Source: Emydura subglobosa (Eukaryota; Chordata; Testudines; Chelidae). From it: a stretch of DNA of 64,000 nucleotides. The notes below the pieces were generated by a model. That model did no database searches. It saw nothing but the letters and a program-made list of their open reading frames with translations, and had not been told where the DNA came from. Location of the stretch: assembly GCA_007922225.1 (NCBI GenBank), contig ML679961.1:5315702-5379701 (forward strand). Reading direction: 5' to 3'. The translations under genes were made by a program, and so were the position numbers. This document shows, piece by piece, positions 35,076 through 46,610 of the stretch. The number at the start of each line of letters is the position of its first letter. The first letter of the stretch is position 1.

Positions 35076-35924
35076 CATGGCCACACAGGAAGGTGCATGG
35101 GACTAACACAGACTTGTGCACTCATGCAAACAATGCAGTTGTGACTCGAGGGGCTGAGGGAGAGAAGAGGGCAAGGAATAGGCAGAGCTGGCTGGGCACG
35201 GGGGGGGGGGAGCAGGGGGTATGCTATGGGCTCGAAGCACAGGAGATAATTTTGTGTATCTGAGGTACAGTTCCTCCCCATGCTATCGTTCGCCTGCTGC
35301 TGTTTCCATGTGGTCTCAATCTAGCCCTGTAAGTTTAGTAACACGTACTGTGTGAGGTACATAGAGCAGTCACGGTTGCCTAGCAGTTGCAATGATGGGC
35401 CTAGACAGACCGTCTTTTCTTTAACAGTGTCTTTTAAAACCTGAAATAAGATACTTTCAGGAGAAAACGGAAGATATTTCAGTGAGGGGGGGAAAAAAAA
35501 ACCCCTTTGCTGATAAAACCATAATGAGGAAAGTAGTAAGTGAATTAAAACAGATGATCTGACACAAACCAGAGTGATAAGACCCTCTGGAAAGATTCAT
35601 TATAACTACTGGGGTTCCATAATGGGTGATAAGGGGCTCTGAGCCTGGATGCTTCAGACGATAATAAATCCATTCGACTGTCAGAGCCAACGTTCTGGGA
35701 GATGGAAGGAAGGGTGGGAAAAACCTAAATGACACTTAAAGGAAACCTACAGTTTAACTCAGCGGGTTAGTTATGGCAGCTTTGACTTCAGTAATGAATC
35801 GCAGGATGCTAATCAGTGTTAGAGCATGCATTGTCTATTGCAGTCATTTGGAATAGCTAAGTCCCGCTGCCAAGCGCTATGATACCCACCTTTCGTGAGA
35901 CGCGCCACTGATTAATGACCTAGG
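35076..35924. other. Unassigned sequence with a G-run
   Basis: Eleven consecutive G near 35201 followed by 'agcagggggt' could form a G-quadruplex. No gene is seen. Confidence 0.4.
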
Positions 35925-36030
35925 CGCCGATCCAGCAATACACTTGCGCACGTGCTTAACTTTCATCGAACTTCAGTGGGACAATTTACATGCTTAAACT
36001 TTAGCCCGTTCTCAAAGGCTCTGCTAGATT
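35925..36030. repeat. Foldback repeat, 'cacgtgcttaac' family
   Basis: 'gatccagcaatacacttgcg', 'cacgtgcttaactttcatcg' and 'acttcagtgggacaatttac' are followed by 'atgcttaaactttagcccg' and 'tctgctagatt'. The two halves are imperfect reverse complements. A second copy is at 45025-45150 and a scrap at 55015-55060. Confidence 0.55.
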
Positions 36031-37029
36031 GTGGACCTAGTTGTTTACCAAGCCAAAGGCATAAGCCTCAGAGTAGCAAAGCAGTTAAGCGTACATTCAC
36101 TTCCCAGATCAGACCTTGACATTTACTTGTTGTTGCATAGGATGTAATCAGCACCTAATTTTTAATTACAAATATCAAACTATTCATAGAGGTGAAATAC
36201 TGAGTGTGATAACCTTTTCCTCTGTAAGTACGGTTGCTCTGCTTTCCTTTTGTCTTCCAATGCCCTATTATGCAGTCTAATTATGAGGATTATGGGGCAA
36301 TCAATCTGGGACCTACTTCTGCAATAATTAAACAACAACTCCTCACCTGCATCAACCCTGGCTCTTCAGTAAATAGATCCTGGTTCAGTCTGACAGGGCC
36401 TATCTATTCCAGTCGTCTCTTTCGCTTTCCGGTCACAAATGATGCTTCATCCTCAGCTCGTTTCTGGGTCAGCAGAGAGACCGACCATAGCTTATATGAA
36501 ATAATGGAAATCCCTTGTCTCCTGGTTTTAATTCCTTTTTCCTAAATGACCAGATGTGGAGGCAAGAGAGGGATGTAATTTCAGAGTTAGTGCTCCAATG
36601 ACCTTTTCAGAAATATCTTCAGCAGCAGGAACAACATGAGAGTCTCACCTCCTGAAATTGCCAGCCATAGTGCTGCCTGGACACAGACCCACATTTCTTT
36701 CTGCCTTTCCCTCCCTGAAAGGAGGGAATTTCAGACTTTTTTCCAAAGTGTTTATGCAGAAAGATGCCAAATACAGAGTCAACACTAGATTTATTTACAT
36801 TATTAAGGGGACAGTGGTGACGTGGGATGTAGCCAGCCCAAGGGACTATTTAGGCATAAATTGAACCTTATGCACAGGTGCCGGCAACCTGTGTTGCTGA
36901 TAGCAGCTTCCACTGAGGTTCTACCAACCCCACATCAGCAGACAGGACTGGGTAGTGGGTAAAATCTTGGATCCACCCCCTGCAGCTTCATGAGCACCAT
37001 GGAATTAACGTGACATGCCACCATCACAT
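36031..37029. other. Unassigned sequence
   Basis: No gene or recognisable repeat. Confidence 0.35.
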
Positions 37030-37200
37030 TGTTCACTCTGCTTGTGTTCTTGTTCCCTTCCCCCACTCTGTCTTGTCCTGTCTATTTGGATTATAATCGC
37101 TTCAGAGCAGGGACCATCTACTATTCTGTGTTTGTGACATGCCTAGCACAACGGGGCGCCACTCTTGGTGTGCCCTGAGACGCTACCATAATAATAAGAA
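37030..37200 (+). repeat. L2/MIR-type tail
   Basis: 'gagcagggaccatctactat' and 'gtgacatgcctagcacaacg' are the typical L2-type 3' end, closing with 'accataataataagaat'. Confidence 0.75.
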
Positions 37201-37854
37201 TACTGGCTAAAAAGGGTAATATACTCTTTGGCCTTGTTTGAGAAGGGCTGACTTGAACAACTGCGTTATAAACTCCTACAGAATAAAAGGAATGGTGTGG
37301 TTTAATGCTAAGAACACTTTAAATATATAGGAAGCTACAAAAAAGAAATCCCTGCTTAGAACTCCTATGGCATCACAGTGAGAATAAGAAAGAAATACAG
37401 CTGTTCCAATTATTAGAAGCTAAATGTGTAGAATTAATCTAATTACTAGAATATAATCCAATTATTTGCATAATAGTAACTGGCAAATTTCTATTTTTGC
37501 ATACTCTACAGAGCAAAACAAATTTATATTCTCAAACATTTCCTGGATAACATAATGAAGGCGTCATTAGCATATATGTGTTGATTTCCTTGTAAAAATA
37601 AATATAGGGACAAATTTCATTCTCGTTCAACTTTGTGGGGTTCATTTGGTTTTACTTTAAAGTAATAAAGACAAATGGAGTCAGAAAAATGAACAGCAAT
37701 GGTCTCCAGCTACTCAGCAAGTGGACCTTGTTAATACAATACAATTTTCAAGCCACCTGACGAGTACAATATGTCTTGGATGCACCTGAGATCAAAATGC
37801 AGGCACTTGATTTTCTATGTCAGACATAGAGGGACATTAAGATCACCTGAGTAA
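37201..37854. other. AT-rich unassigned sequence with a POU-type octamer
   Basis: A perfect ATTTGCAT octamer lies at 37464-37471, with several 'aattatt' words nearby. No repeat is recognised. Weak candidate for a conserved non-coding element. Confidence 0.25.
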
Positions 37855-39550
37855 TAGAATCATAGAATCTTAGAGTTGGAAGGGACCTCAGGAGGTCATC
37901 TAGTCCAACCCCCTGCTCAAAGCAGGACTAACCTCAGCTATATCATCCCAGCCGGGTTTTGTCAAGCGGCAGCTTAAAAACCTCTAAAGATGGAGATTCC
38001 ACCACCTCCCTAGGTAACCCATTCCAGTGCTTCACCACCCTCCTAGTGAAAAACTTTTTCCTAATGTCCAACCTAAACCTCTCCCACTGCAACTTGAGAT
38101 CGTTGCTCCTTGTTCTGTCATCTGCCACCACTGAGAACAGCATAGCTCCATCCTCCCTGGAACCCCTTTAAGGTAGTTAAAGGCTGCTGTCAAATCTCCC
38201 CTCATTCTTCTCTTCTGCAGACTAAACAAGCCTAGTTCCCTCAGCCTCTCCTCATAAGTCTTGTGCTCCAGCCTCCTAATCATTTTTGTTGCCCTCTGCT
38301 GTACTCTCTCCAACTTGCCCACACCCTTTTTGTAGTGGGGGGCCCAAAACTGGACACAATACTCTAAATGTGGCCTCACCAATGCCGAATAGAGGGGAAT
38401 AGTCACTTGCCTTGATCTCCTGGCAATGGTCCTCCTAATGCAGTCCAATATGCTATTAGCCTTCTTGGCAACCAGGGCACACTGCTGACTCATATCCAGC
38501 TTCTTATCCACTGTTACCCCAGGTCCTTTTCTGCAGAACTGCTGCCTAGCTCATCGGTCCCCAGTCTGTAGCTGTGCATGGGATTCTTCCATCCTAAGTG
38601 CAGGACTCTGCACTTGTCCTTGTTGAATCTCATCAGATTTCTTTTGACCCAATCCTCCAGTTTGTTTAGGTCCTTCTGTATCCTATCCCTACCTTCCAGG
38701 GTATCTACCACTCCCCCTAGCTTAGTGTCATCTGCAAACTTGCTGAGGGTGCAATCTACCCCATCCTCCAGATCATTGATGAAGATGTTGAACAAAACCG
38801 GCCCCAGGACCAACCCCTGGGGCACTCCTCTTGTGACCAGCTGACAGCTAGACGTGGAGCCGTTGATCACTACTCATTGAGCCTCTGCTCTAGTCAGTTC
38901 TCTATCCACTCTATAGTCCATTCATCTAACCCATACTTCTTTAACATGCTGATAAGAATACTGAGAGAGACAGTATCAAAAGCTTTGCTAAAGTCAAGGT
39001 ATATCACGTCCACTGCTTTCCCCACATCCACAGAGCCAGTCACCTCTTCATAGAAAGCAATCAGGTTGGTCAGGCATGACTTTCCCTTGGTAAATCTGTG
39101 TTGACTGTTCCTGATCACCTTCCTCTCTTTCAAGTGCCTTAAATTGGATTCCTTGAGGACCTGCTCCATGATTTTTCCAGGGATTGAGGTGAGGCTGACC
39201 AGTCTGTAGTTCCATGGATCCTTTTTCCTCCCTTTCTTGAAGATGGGCACTATATTTTCTTTTTTCCAGTCATCAGGGACCTCCCCAAATTGCTATGAGC
39301 TTTCAAAGATAATAGCCAATGGCTCTGAAATTGCTTCAGCCAACTCCCTCAGCACCCTCGGGTGCATTGCATCTGGTCCCATGGACTTGTGTATGTCCAA
39401 TCTTTCTAAATAGTCTTGGACCTGTTACTTCAGCACTGCAGGATATTCACCTCCTTCCCATTCTGTGCCGCCCAGTGCAGTAGTCTGGGAGCTGACCTTG
39501 TCTGTGAAGACAGAGGCAAAAAAGGCGTTGAGTATCTCAGCTTTCTCCAC
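37855..39550 (-). mobile_element. CR1 LINE, 1.7 kb, most of the reverse-transcriptase domain
   Basis: The 3' end is at the left ('tagaatcatagaatcttaga') and the 5' truncation is near 39550. Three open pieces on the minus strand, in three frames, encode successive parts of the CR1 reverse transcriptase. 39250-38894 has PIFKKG, FTKGKSCLTNLIAF and motif A YLDFSKAFDT (residues 84-93). 38870-38514 has GVPQG and the catalytic FADD (residues 45-48). 38511-38032 has the C-terminal [17 protein letters not shown] and [12 protein letters not shown]. In life the protein copies its own RNA at a nicked target. Here at least two frame breaks, one stop between the first two pieces and the lost 5' half make it inactive. 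Both aspartate motifs are intact, so the copy is relatively young. Confidence 0.95.
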
Positions 39551-39599
39551 ACGGGTCAAAGTGTTGGACTGACCACAGGATGATCAGAGCCACTTTTAA

Positions 39600-41990
39600 T
39601 GTACATTCTGAACAGATTAAACCAAACCTGTACATAGAGAGCCAAGACATCCATGTCTTCAAGAAAAACTGAGGAAAGGAAAAAACTGAAAGCATCATTA
39701 CCCAGTGATACATATGAAAAGCTGCATATATTTAAATTGGCCATTCTTCAAGTTTCAGAAGAAACTCTAGGCAAAAATCAAAGACAGCACCGTGATTGGT
39801 CTGATGAAAATGACAATGAAATAAAAAATCCTCAAGGAAAAGAATGATGCATTTATGTCTTGGCAAAATGACAAATAATCAACATCAAAGAAAGATACAT
39901 TCAAGCACCTGCAAGCCAAAGCTCAAAGACGGCTTCATGTCCTACAGGATAACTGATGGGAAAAGAGAGCAGAAGAAATACAGTATTACACTGATACTAA
40001 CACAAAGCTATTTTATGATTCCCTGAATATGGCCCATCAAAATCAGGACCAGCTCCACTAACAAATTCAGATCTATTGACCTTAATCAAGGGCAAGAGCG
40101 GCATCTCTGAAAGATGGGTGCAGCACTCTACTGGGCTAGTCGACCATCTTGCTATGGTCTACACACAGGTGCTAGAGGAACTGATTCAGCACCCTACATG
40201 TGAAGAAATTGCCCAGCCACCTAGCACTGAGGAAGTGCAAAAAGCTAGCAAACAAATGAAGTCAGGTAAATCACCAAGAAAAGACAGTATATCTGCTGAA
40301 ATCTTCAAACCTGCAAGCTCCAAAACCGTTAACTATCTACAAGAAATCATTAAGGATATCTGGGAAGCTGAGAAAATTCCTCAGGAGTTCAATCATAGTT
40401 ACATTATACAAAAATAAAGACAGTGGTATCTCCCTGCTATCTGTAGGTGGTAAAATCCTCACCCATATTTTTGCTCAATCAGCTTGTCAAAACAGTACCA
40501 AAGAAGTTTTTACCAGAGATCTGATATGGATTTAAATCAGTTCAGCGCATTGTTGTGAGACAGATTCCAGAAAAAATTATTGAACAAAACATGAAACTGT
40601 ATGCTGTCTTCATTGATCTTGAAAAGCATACAACACTCGGATCAGAAATGGCCTCTGGAAATTCAAAAAAAAGTTTGGTTGCCCCATCAAATTCACTAAC
40701 ATCATGGGTTGAGTCCACGAAGCCACGACTGGCCAAGTACTCTCAGATGGTTCCCTTTGTAAACCATTTCCATAATTAATGGGGTGAAATTAGGCTGTGT
40801 GCTGACCCCAGCCCCATTTAGTCTCTTCTTGGCAACCATTCTGAATTATGCAATGGGCAACCTTCAAAAAAGCATCTACATAACGTGCAGAATTGATGGA
40901 AAACTCTTCCATCTCCAAAGACTTACTTCAAAGACAATGTTCTTGAGCAACTCTTACGTGAAGCCCTTTGTGCTCATGATTGTGCTGTATTTAGTCATAA
41001 AGAAGTGATCTAAAGCTAATGTTTCACAGGTTCTTGGCAGCAACTAAACACTTTGGACTCATCAGCCTGGAAAAAAACTAATGTCCTCAAACAACAAGCT
41101 CCCCATCAACATTACCACTGATCCAAAAATCACCATCAATGGTACAAAACTAAAGAATGTCAATCCCTTTACATACCTTGGCAGCACCACCTCAAGTGAC
41201 ACTTCCTAGGATCATGAAGCATCCAATAGTTCACAAAAGGCAATCCAGAGGTTTGGAAGGCTTCCCCATAGAATACCTAACCAGTACATCATCAAAGAGT
41301 CAACAAAATGGAGGATATACAATGCAGCATTGATGGCATCCCTTTCACATGGGCGTGAAACATGGATATTTACAAAAGACACATTAAGCAACTTGAAAAA
41401 TTCCACATGGGCAGCCTCTGCTCTATTCTTAAGTTCCACTGCCAAGACATAGTCTCAAACTTTAACATCTGTGAAAGAGCAAAGACAACCAGCATCAAGG
41501 CAAAGATCATCAATGCTTAGCTTAGATGGACAGGCTGTGTTATCATAATGGGCGATGATGGACTCCCGAAAAAGGGTTTCTACGGTGAGCTGAAACTTGA
41601 AAAGCACAGGAGGGGTGTTCAAAAGCACAGGAGGGTGTTCCATGAAAACACTTTAAAGACACCCTTAAGCAGAATCTCACTGCAAAGTTCAGCCTCGCAG
41701 ATGTGGGACCTAAGATAAGTTATTTCCCTAATGGGAGAGTTAACCAGAGCTACTTCTGCCGGCATTTCCTCAGCCTGGTACCATTGAAGATTAAGGTTCT
41801 TCTACCACAAGCTTCATTGCTGCTCTGTTCAGTTTTGCGGAGAATTTAGTGCCTCAAAAAAACTCCCCCAATTTCTGCAGAACAGCACAGAGTCAGCACT
41901 GGCTGGCCTGAGAGTAAAACGTCAAACCAATACAAAGGGTCTACTTACCCTTTCTCCTCCACTGTAGAAAAAGAAACACTAGACCAAGAC
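39600..41990 (+). mobile_element. Non-CR1 LINE, internal and C-terminal parts of ORF2
   Basis: In order it encodes a linker (SEETLGKNQRQHRDWSDEND, near 39750), the pre-RT block EEVQKASKQMKSGKSPRKDS (about 40230), GISLLSVGGKIL (from 40425), motif A remnant FIDLEKHTT (about 40605), NGVKLGCVLTPAPFSLF (about 40780), the catalytic box, FTYLGSTTSS (about 41170) and the GDDGLPKKGFYGELK block (about 41550). The catalytic box reads CAHD at 40969-40980, where the family has F/YADD, so the first catalytic aspartate has become histidine. The second acidic position of motif A is also lost, and stops and frameshifts abound. The copy is dead and older than the CR1 next to it. The 5' end is not visible. It lies head-to-head with the CR1 at 37855-39550, the two 5'-truncated ends facing each other. 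Confidence 0.85.
41600..41640 (+). repeat. 21-bp tandem duplication inside the LINE
   Basis: 'aaaagcacaggaggggtgtt' at 41600 is immediately repeated at 41621 with one G fewer. It is a local duplication in the dead LINE. Confidence 0.85.
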
Positions 41991-42369
41991 TCTCTACCAA
42001 GTTAGCCAGGATGGGCAGATGATACACAGAAAGACAATTCATATAGTGATAATTGTTGTGTTCATTATGTTCCAGCCACAAAATACCCCAGTGATGGCAA
42101 AAGGCAGGGATCCTGGCTGGGAAGGAATGTGAGTTAGGGTTGAGTGGCCACCGAATGAATTCAGAGCCTCATAAGTTCATGCACTCTGACTTATGCATGG
42201 GGAATGGAAGCCACCCATGTGTAAAGGGTCAGAACAAGGATTATGCATAATGTATGTCCCACTAAAGCCCAGTTTTGAGGACAGAGACCTTACCCAGTCT
42301 GAATTTGGCCCATGTCTAGGACAGGAAGGAAGGAGTTTTGACTGAGAGATCTCATTCTGAAAATTGCTC

Positions 42370-42545
42370 TTAACGAAGGAGATTACTTAGATTGTAAATT
42401 ATCTGGGGCAGGAACCCTTTTTTGTCATGGTTATGTACAGCGCTGAGCACAATTAAATCCTGACCTCTGATTGGGATCCCTATGGCTTTTGCAATATTAC
42501 TACTAATAATTCATAATAATAATAATTAATAATAACAAAGGCAGA
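42370..42545 (+). repeat. L2/MIR-type tail with AAT-rich end
   Basis: 'ctggggcaggaaccc', 'gtacagcgctgagcacaatt' and 'aataataataattaataat' follow the L2 tail pattern. Confidence 0.7.
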
Positions 42546-44262
42546 GTATAAGGGCTATTTCAAAGACTGTGGCAAGATCTCAGAAACAGCCCTATTTTAT
42601 AGACCTCAAAAGCCTCATTAATTCTAAATCAAAGTTGCTTCCCCTAACCAAATCGCTGTACATCTTGTAATCTGGGAGAATGTTTCTCCTAATTGATCCC
42701 CTGTGTTCTATGACCTCTATAATTTTAAATGAAGGCAAGAGAGTACCAGAATGTTTCTGCTCTAATATTAAAGCCTAGCTCTGTTGGTACCAAACACATG
42801 ACATGTAGTCAGGCTGCACTGACCAGTTGCATAAAAGCTTTTGGAGGTGAGACCCAGGTTAAATCATGTGTTTCCATCTGTCATGAGAATCATGCTACAT
42901 CTTTAGAAAAATCTAAAGAAAGAAGCTGGTGTTCAAATCGCCTGAGCATAAATGTATATGTTAGGTCTTTATCCAGCTAATTGTTGTAATTACTGCACCA
43001 ATAAGTAGAATTTTCCCACAATTAATACAAACAGTAGCCAGAAAGATCTATTGATTTTAATTTTTGTTCTCTCCTTGAAAGAAAAAAAAAATCTCATATG
43101 GAAAGCTGTACTGCAGACTTGCACACCATTTGGAAGCAGAGAAGACATTTATCCATCCCCTTTAGGGGTGGAAAATCTCTTTCCTAGTCATTTTCTGACT
43201 CAGTTTTGCAATTGCATGGCTGCAGGTGTCAGTATCACTTTGAGAGTGCGGAACTGTGGACACATTTGTTGGGCGGTAATTGAGCTGCTCCGTAGGGATG
43301 GAGTAGGTATCTGTTTCAAATGCCCTTTGTCTTTGGTCAGGATAAACAGGTGGAAACACCACCAGGTTTTGGCCCTAATGCGCCTACCATGAACATTTCT
43401 GAACTCTAGATACACCCCATTTCTTGGGAGAAAATTGCACTGTGTTTGCACCTGTGAAAAAACAGTGACACCTAGTGGTTAGTCTGGACTTCTTATGGTT
43501 GTATTTCCTGCGGATACCTCAGGGTGGTAGTTAAAGCACACCCCCATCAGTGAGGTCTCGCTGCTACCACTACATATCTCTCTGACTGAAATACAACATA
43601 AGCTGCTTGTGTTTTTATACCAGCAAGACCGAGCTACCCAGTAACAACTGAAAGCAACCCCTGAACAATGCACAATTATATCACTCTGATGAAAAGACAT
43701 GCAATGAATACCAGACTCCGACTGATAAATTACCGGGCTAGCTACTGCTCAGTGGTGGTCTCCTTGCTGTAATGGGAACATTGAGCCCGCTGCTGAGTTA
43801 CTTGAACCTTCACTGTGCTGTGTTGTTATCCTTCAGCTTTAGATTTCTAGCCAAGAGCCCATTCTTACCTCCCGCCTGCCGTCGTTATTATCAATGACTC
43901 ACCTAGGTGCCGATTTACCTGTCAAGGCTGATGCTGAACTGGGAGAACCAGAGGCAGAATTGAAAATATAACCCTGCTGAAACAGGCCAAAAGGGACAAG
44001 GGTGTAAGCGACAGAGAAGCAGGCCTGTTGCAGAAGGGGCAGAATTTCATGGAGAGGTAATTGGAGATCGGGGCTCACCAATTACCTGGACACTGCCAAA
44101 TGAAAAATCCTTTTTAGCGGTTCTGACAAACCCACGCTGCAGTTCAGAGAGGATCATTCTGATGAGACTGTGTTTTCTGGCTTTGTGCTCCAAACGGCAG
44201 CTTCCTCTCAGCACAATCATCTCTTCTACAACCCGGCCTCAAGCAAAGGTAGTTTGCTACTC
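42546..44262. other. Unassigned sequence
   Basis: No gene or repeat is recognised. Overlapping frames at 43051-43451 lie on both strands and have no motif. Confidence 0.35.
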
Positions 44263-44575
44263 TCAGCAGGCGTCACTTGATGCTATGGCTAGCGGCCCCC
44301 TAGAAGAAGACTGCTGCATTGGATAGGAAAGAGAAATCGTTTGTGACTGCCGTGTGCAAACAAAAGGTGTCTTCAGTTTGCCATGCGCCGTGCGACCCAG
44401 AAGATCAAGTCTCTCGATCACATATCTCTTTGCTTCTTCAGTAGATATGTGTGCCTTCTCTAGGCCGATAACGTTGACGCTGTGATGGCGAGTCCGTTTG
44501 CTGATCATGTTGCGCTTGGACGCTGACACGCCCTCAGCGGTGAGTTGGAGAACTCTTAAAACCGAACCGATGACT
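44263..44575 (-). other. CpG-containing antisense open frame, possible exon or pseudogene
   Basis: From an ATG at 44529 the minus strand encodes 88 residues, and the frame stays open upstream to about 44575. The N-terminal part is basic (SKRNMISKRTRHH), followed by a polar segment NVIGLEKAHISTEEAKRYVI with helix-like spacing. I do not recognise the family. In favour of coding: about a dozen CpGs (e.g. 'gcgccgtgcgacc', 'acgttgacgctg') in a CpG-poor context and natural-looking amino-acid composition. Against: no convincing splice donor in frame, the last 25 residues look random, and the length is within chance. No neighbouring frame continues it. Confidence 0.25.
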
Positions 44576-45024
44576 TAAAAGCCAGGGGACGGCACCACGT
44601 CTGGGGTGATGGCTGGAAGTGATTGGGATTCACTGAGTTCGGTCTGGTAGGTCGGATCATTGGCTTCCCAGGGGTTAGCCAGGTACCAGTAGGGGACATA
44701 CCATGAATGCTGATCCAATGCCCCCCGTATCTTCAGTGAGCAATGAGGTCTTGCCTTTGCAGCAGTTGTGCAGCCGGTGGGAGTATAGTGTAATATAGTA
44801 TAGCACAGAGCTTTCTATTTACCCATTTCGAAGGCTCAGTTAACGAAACCCTTTTTCTGTAGCAAGCGGCAGAGTGGAGGACAGGAGAAATGAAGGGAGC
44901 CTGGGTACTTAGAAGAAGACACTGGTAATAATGGAAACCTGGCTACAGGAGCAGTGATTCACTGGCACCTGCTGTCCGTAATTTGCGTAATCCTGTAGTT
45001 AGGGCCAGATTGTTAAAGCCTTAC

Positions 45025-45150
45025 TTGTATTAGGCCCTGATTCAGCAAAGCACTTGGCACCCCTGGGACTTAAGCTGAAGCGCGTTGCTGAAGAGGGATG
45101 GAATTTCTCAGGTGCTTTAAAAGTTAAGCATGTGCTTTGCTGACTCAGCA
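45025..45150. repeat. Foldback repeat, 'cacgtgcttaac' family (second copy)
   Basis: 'cctgattcagcaaagcactt' at the left faces 'catgtgctttgctgactcag' at the right, with degraded inner arms. Same family as 35925-36030. Confidence 0.55.
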
Positions 45151-46274
45151 GTTATTCATCTGTGTGTGGCGCCACAGAGCCGTTTGGGTGAATGACGGCT
45201 CACCAGCAAGAGAGGGCGTTACTGTATGATCCTAAATATACTCTGGCCAGGCAGCCACAATCCCAGCTGTATGCCCAGCATTCTGCCCGGCTCCAGCGAG
45301 TGGGTGGGGAGAGGAAGGAGAGGGTCATAGAGAGAGTGGAGACTTTGTTTTGCCCTCCCACCCCTCCAAAAAAAACCCACTGGCAAGCATAGCTGGGTCA
45401 ACGGGAAGGAACGTGGGCCCAGATGCTCAAAGGTATTTCAAATCAATGCGTGCCAAAACACCGATGAGGATCTGAGCCATAGGAACTGCAATACTGGATC
45501 ATACTCCTGGCCCCGATCTTCCACCATACTGTCTCCTTGGGGGGAACGAAAGCTTGCAGTTCTGAACTTCCACCGAGGAGCAAGAAGAGAGCAGGAAAGC
45601 AGTTGCGACTGTTCCAGAGGTCTTTTCCTGGCATGGCGGAGCTTCGTGCCACCCTGCTCCCAGGGCAATGGCTCACCCACCCCGTGCACGTGTGTTTGTG
45701 TCAAAGTGACAGTGAACTTCACCACTGCATGTGTCAGAAAAGCACGATGCAGAGAGAAGTAAAATACCAAAAGTTATTTCCCATTTGCGTCATCAAGTTT
45801 AACTGGTTTTGTAGTCAGCTGGCAATGCAAGTAGGAAAAAGAGGATAAAACTCAAGCCAGTCCCTTTGCTGGGTGGAAGGTCTTACTGGGATGAGAGGAC
45901 GTACTGTGGGCAAGTTTCTCATGAATGTATTTTGGGGGGAAAATACGTCATTTTGGTGCATCCCTTCCAGGACTTTCACTTCAGATTAAATTAAATAAAA
46001 AACCAGTCTGGCCAGTAAAAAAACCCTCTGGCTCTTGCCCCATTAGAAAGAATCGGCACACGGTAGAGCTGCAGTGACGTGATGCTCCTGCTTTTGGTAT
46101 CCAGGGCATGTGGCTTCTTTCAATTTTCAGAAGCCTTCATTTTCAAAAGTGGCTTGTGACTGAGGCCTGATTTTCAGGATGTGCAGAGCACCACCTTACG
46201 CTTTCAACCGTCTCCCATCTCCACATCTTTGGGCACTTGCAGACCTCAAGGACTCCGGCTGAGGGGATATGGTG
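45151..46274. other. Unassigned sequence
   Basis: No gene is supported. A short A-run lies near 45368. Frames at 45438-45848 overlap on both strands. Confidence 0.35.
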
Positions 46275-46610
46275 CATCGTATCAGAGAGTCAGAGTTGGA
46301 ATAAATGACTTAGCCCATGTTGTTCATCTCTCTGCCAATGCACGGCTGCTCCCTGGTGTAAGGTGCATTCTCTAGAATGCTGTCAAGTTTGTGTTTAAAT
46401 GTCTCCCACCACTTCCCAGGAGACACTACTCCAGAGCTGAATAGATCCCACTTGTCAGGAAGATGTGCATGCCCCGCTTGAATTTTCGCTTCACCTCTCC
46501 ATTGCTTACAGCTGATTCCACTATAGCTCCACTTCCTCTTGCTTGTACGCTCTTTGAATATTTGCAGGCTGTTATCGTGTCCTGAACAGAGCTTAGCTCT
46601 TTTAAATCAG
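46275..46610 (-). mobile_element. L3/CR1-like LINE 3' fragment
   Basis: 'tatcagagagtcagagttgg', 'tgttcatctctctgccaatg', 'atgtctcccaccacttccca' and 'ctctttgaatatttgcagg' are the reverse complement of landmarks of an older CR1/L3 subfamily in the right order, strongly mutated. Confidence 0.65.

Noticed and set aside
44270..44545. Plus-strand exon ending at the GTGAGT near 44538
   Set aside because: The donor-like word is good, but all three frames between plausible acceptors and this donor contain stops.
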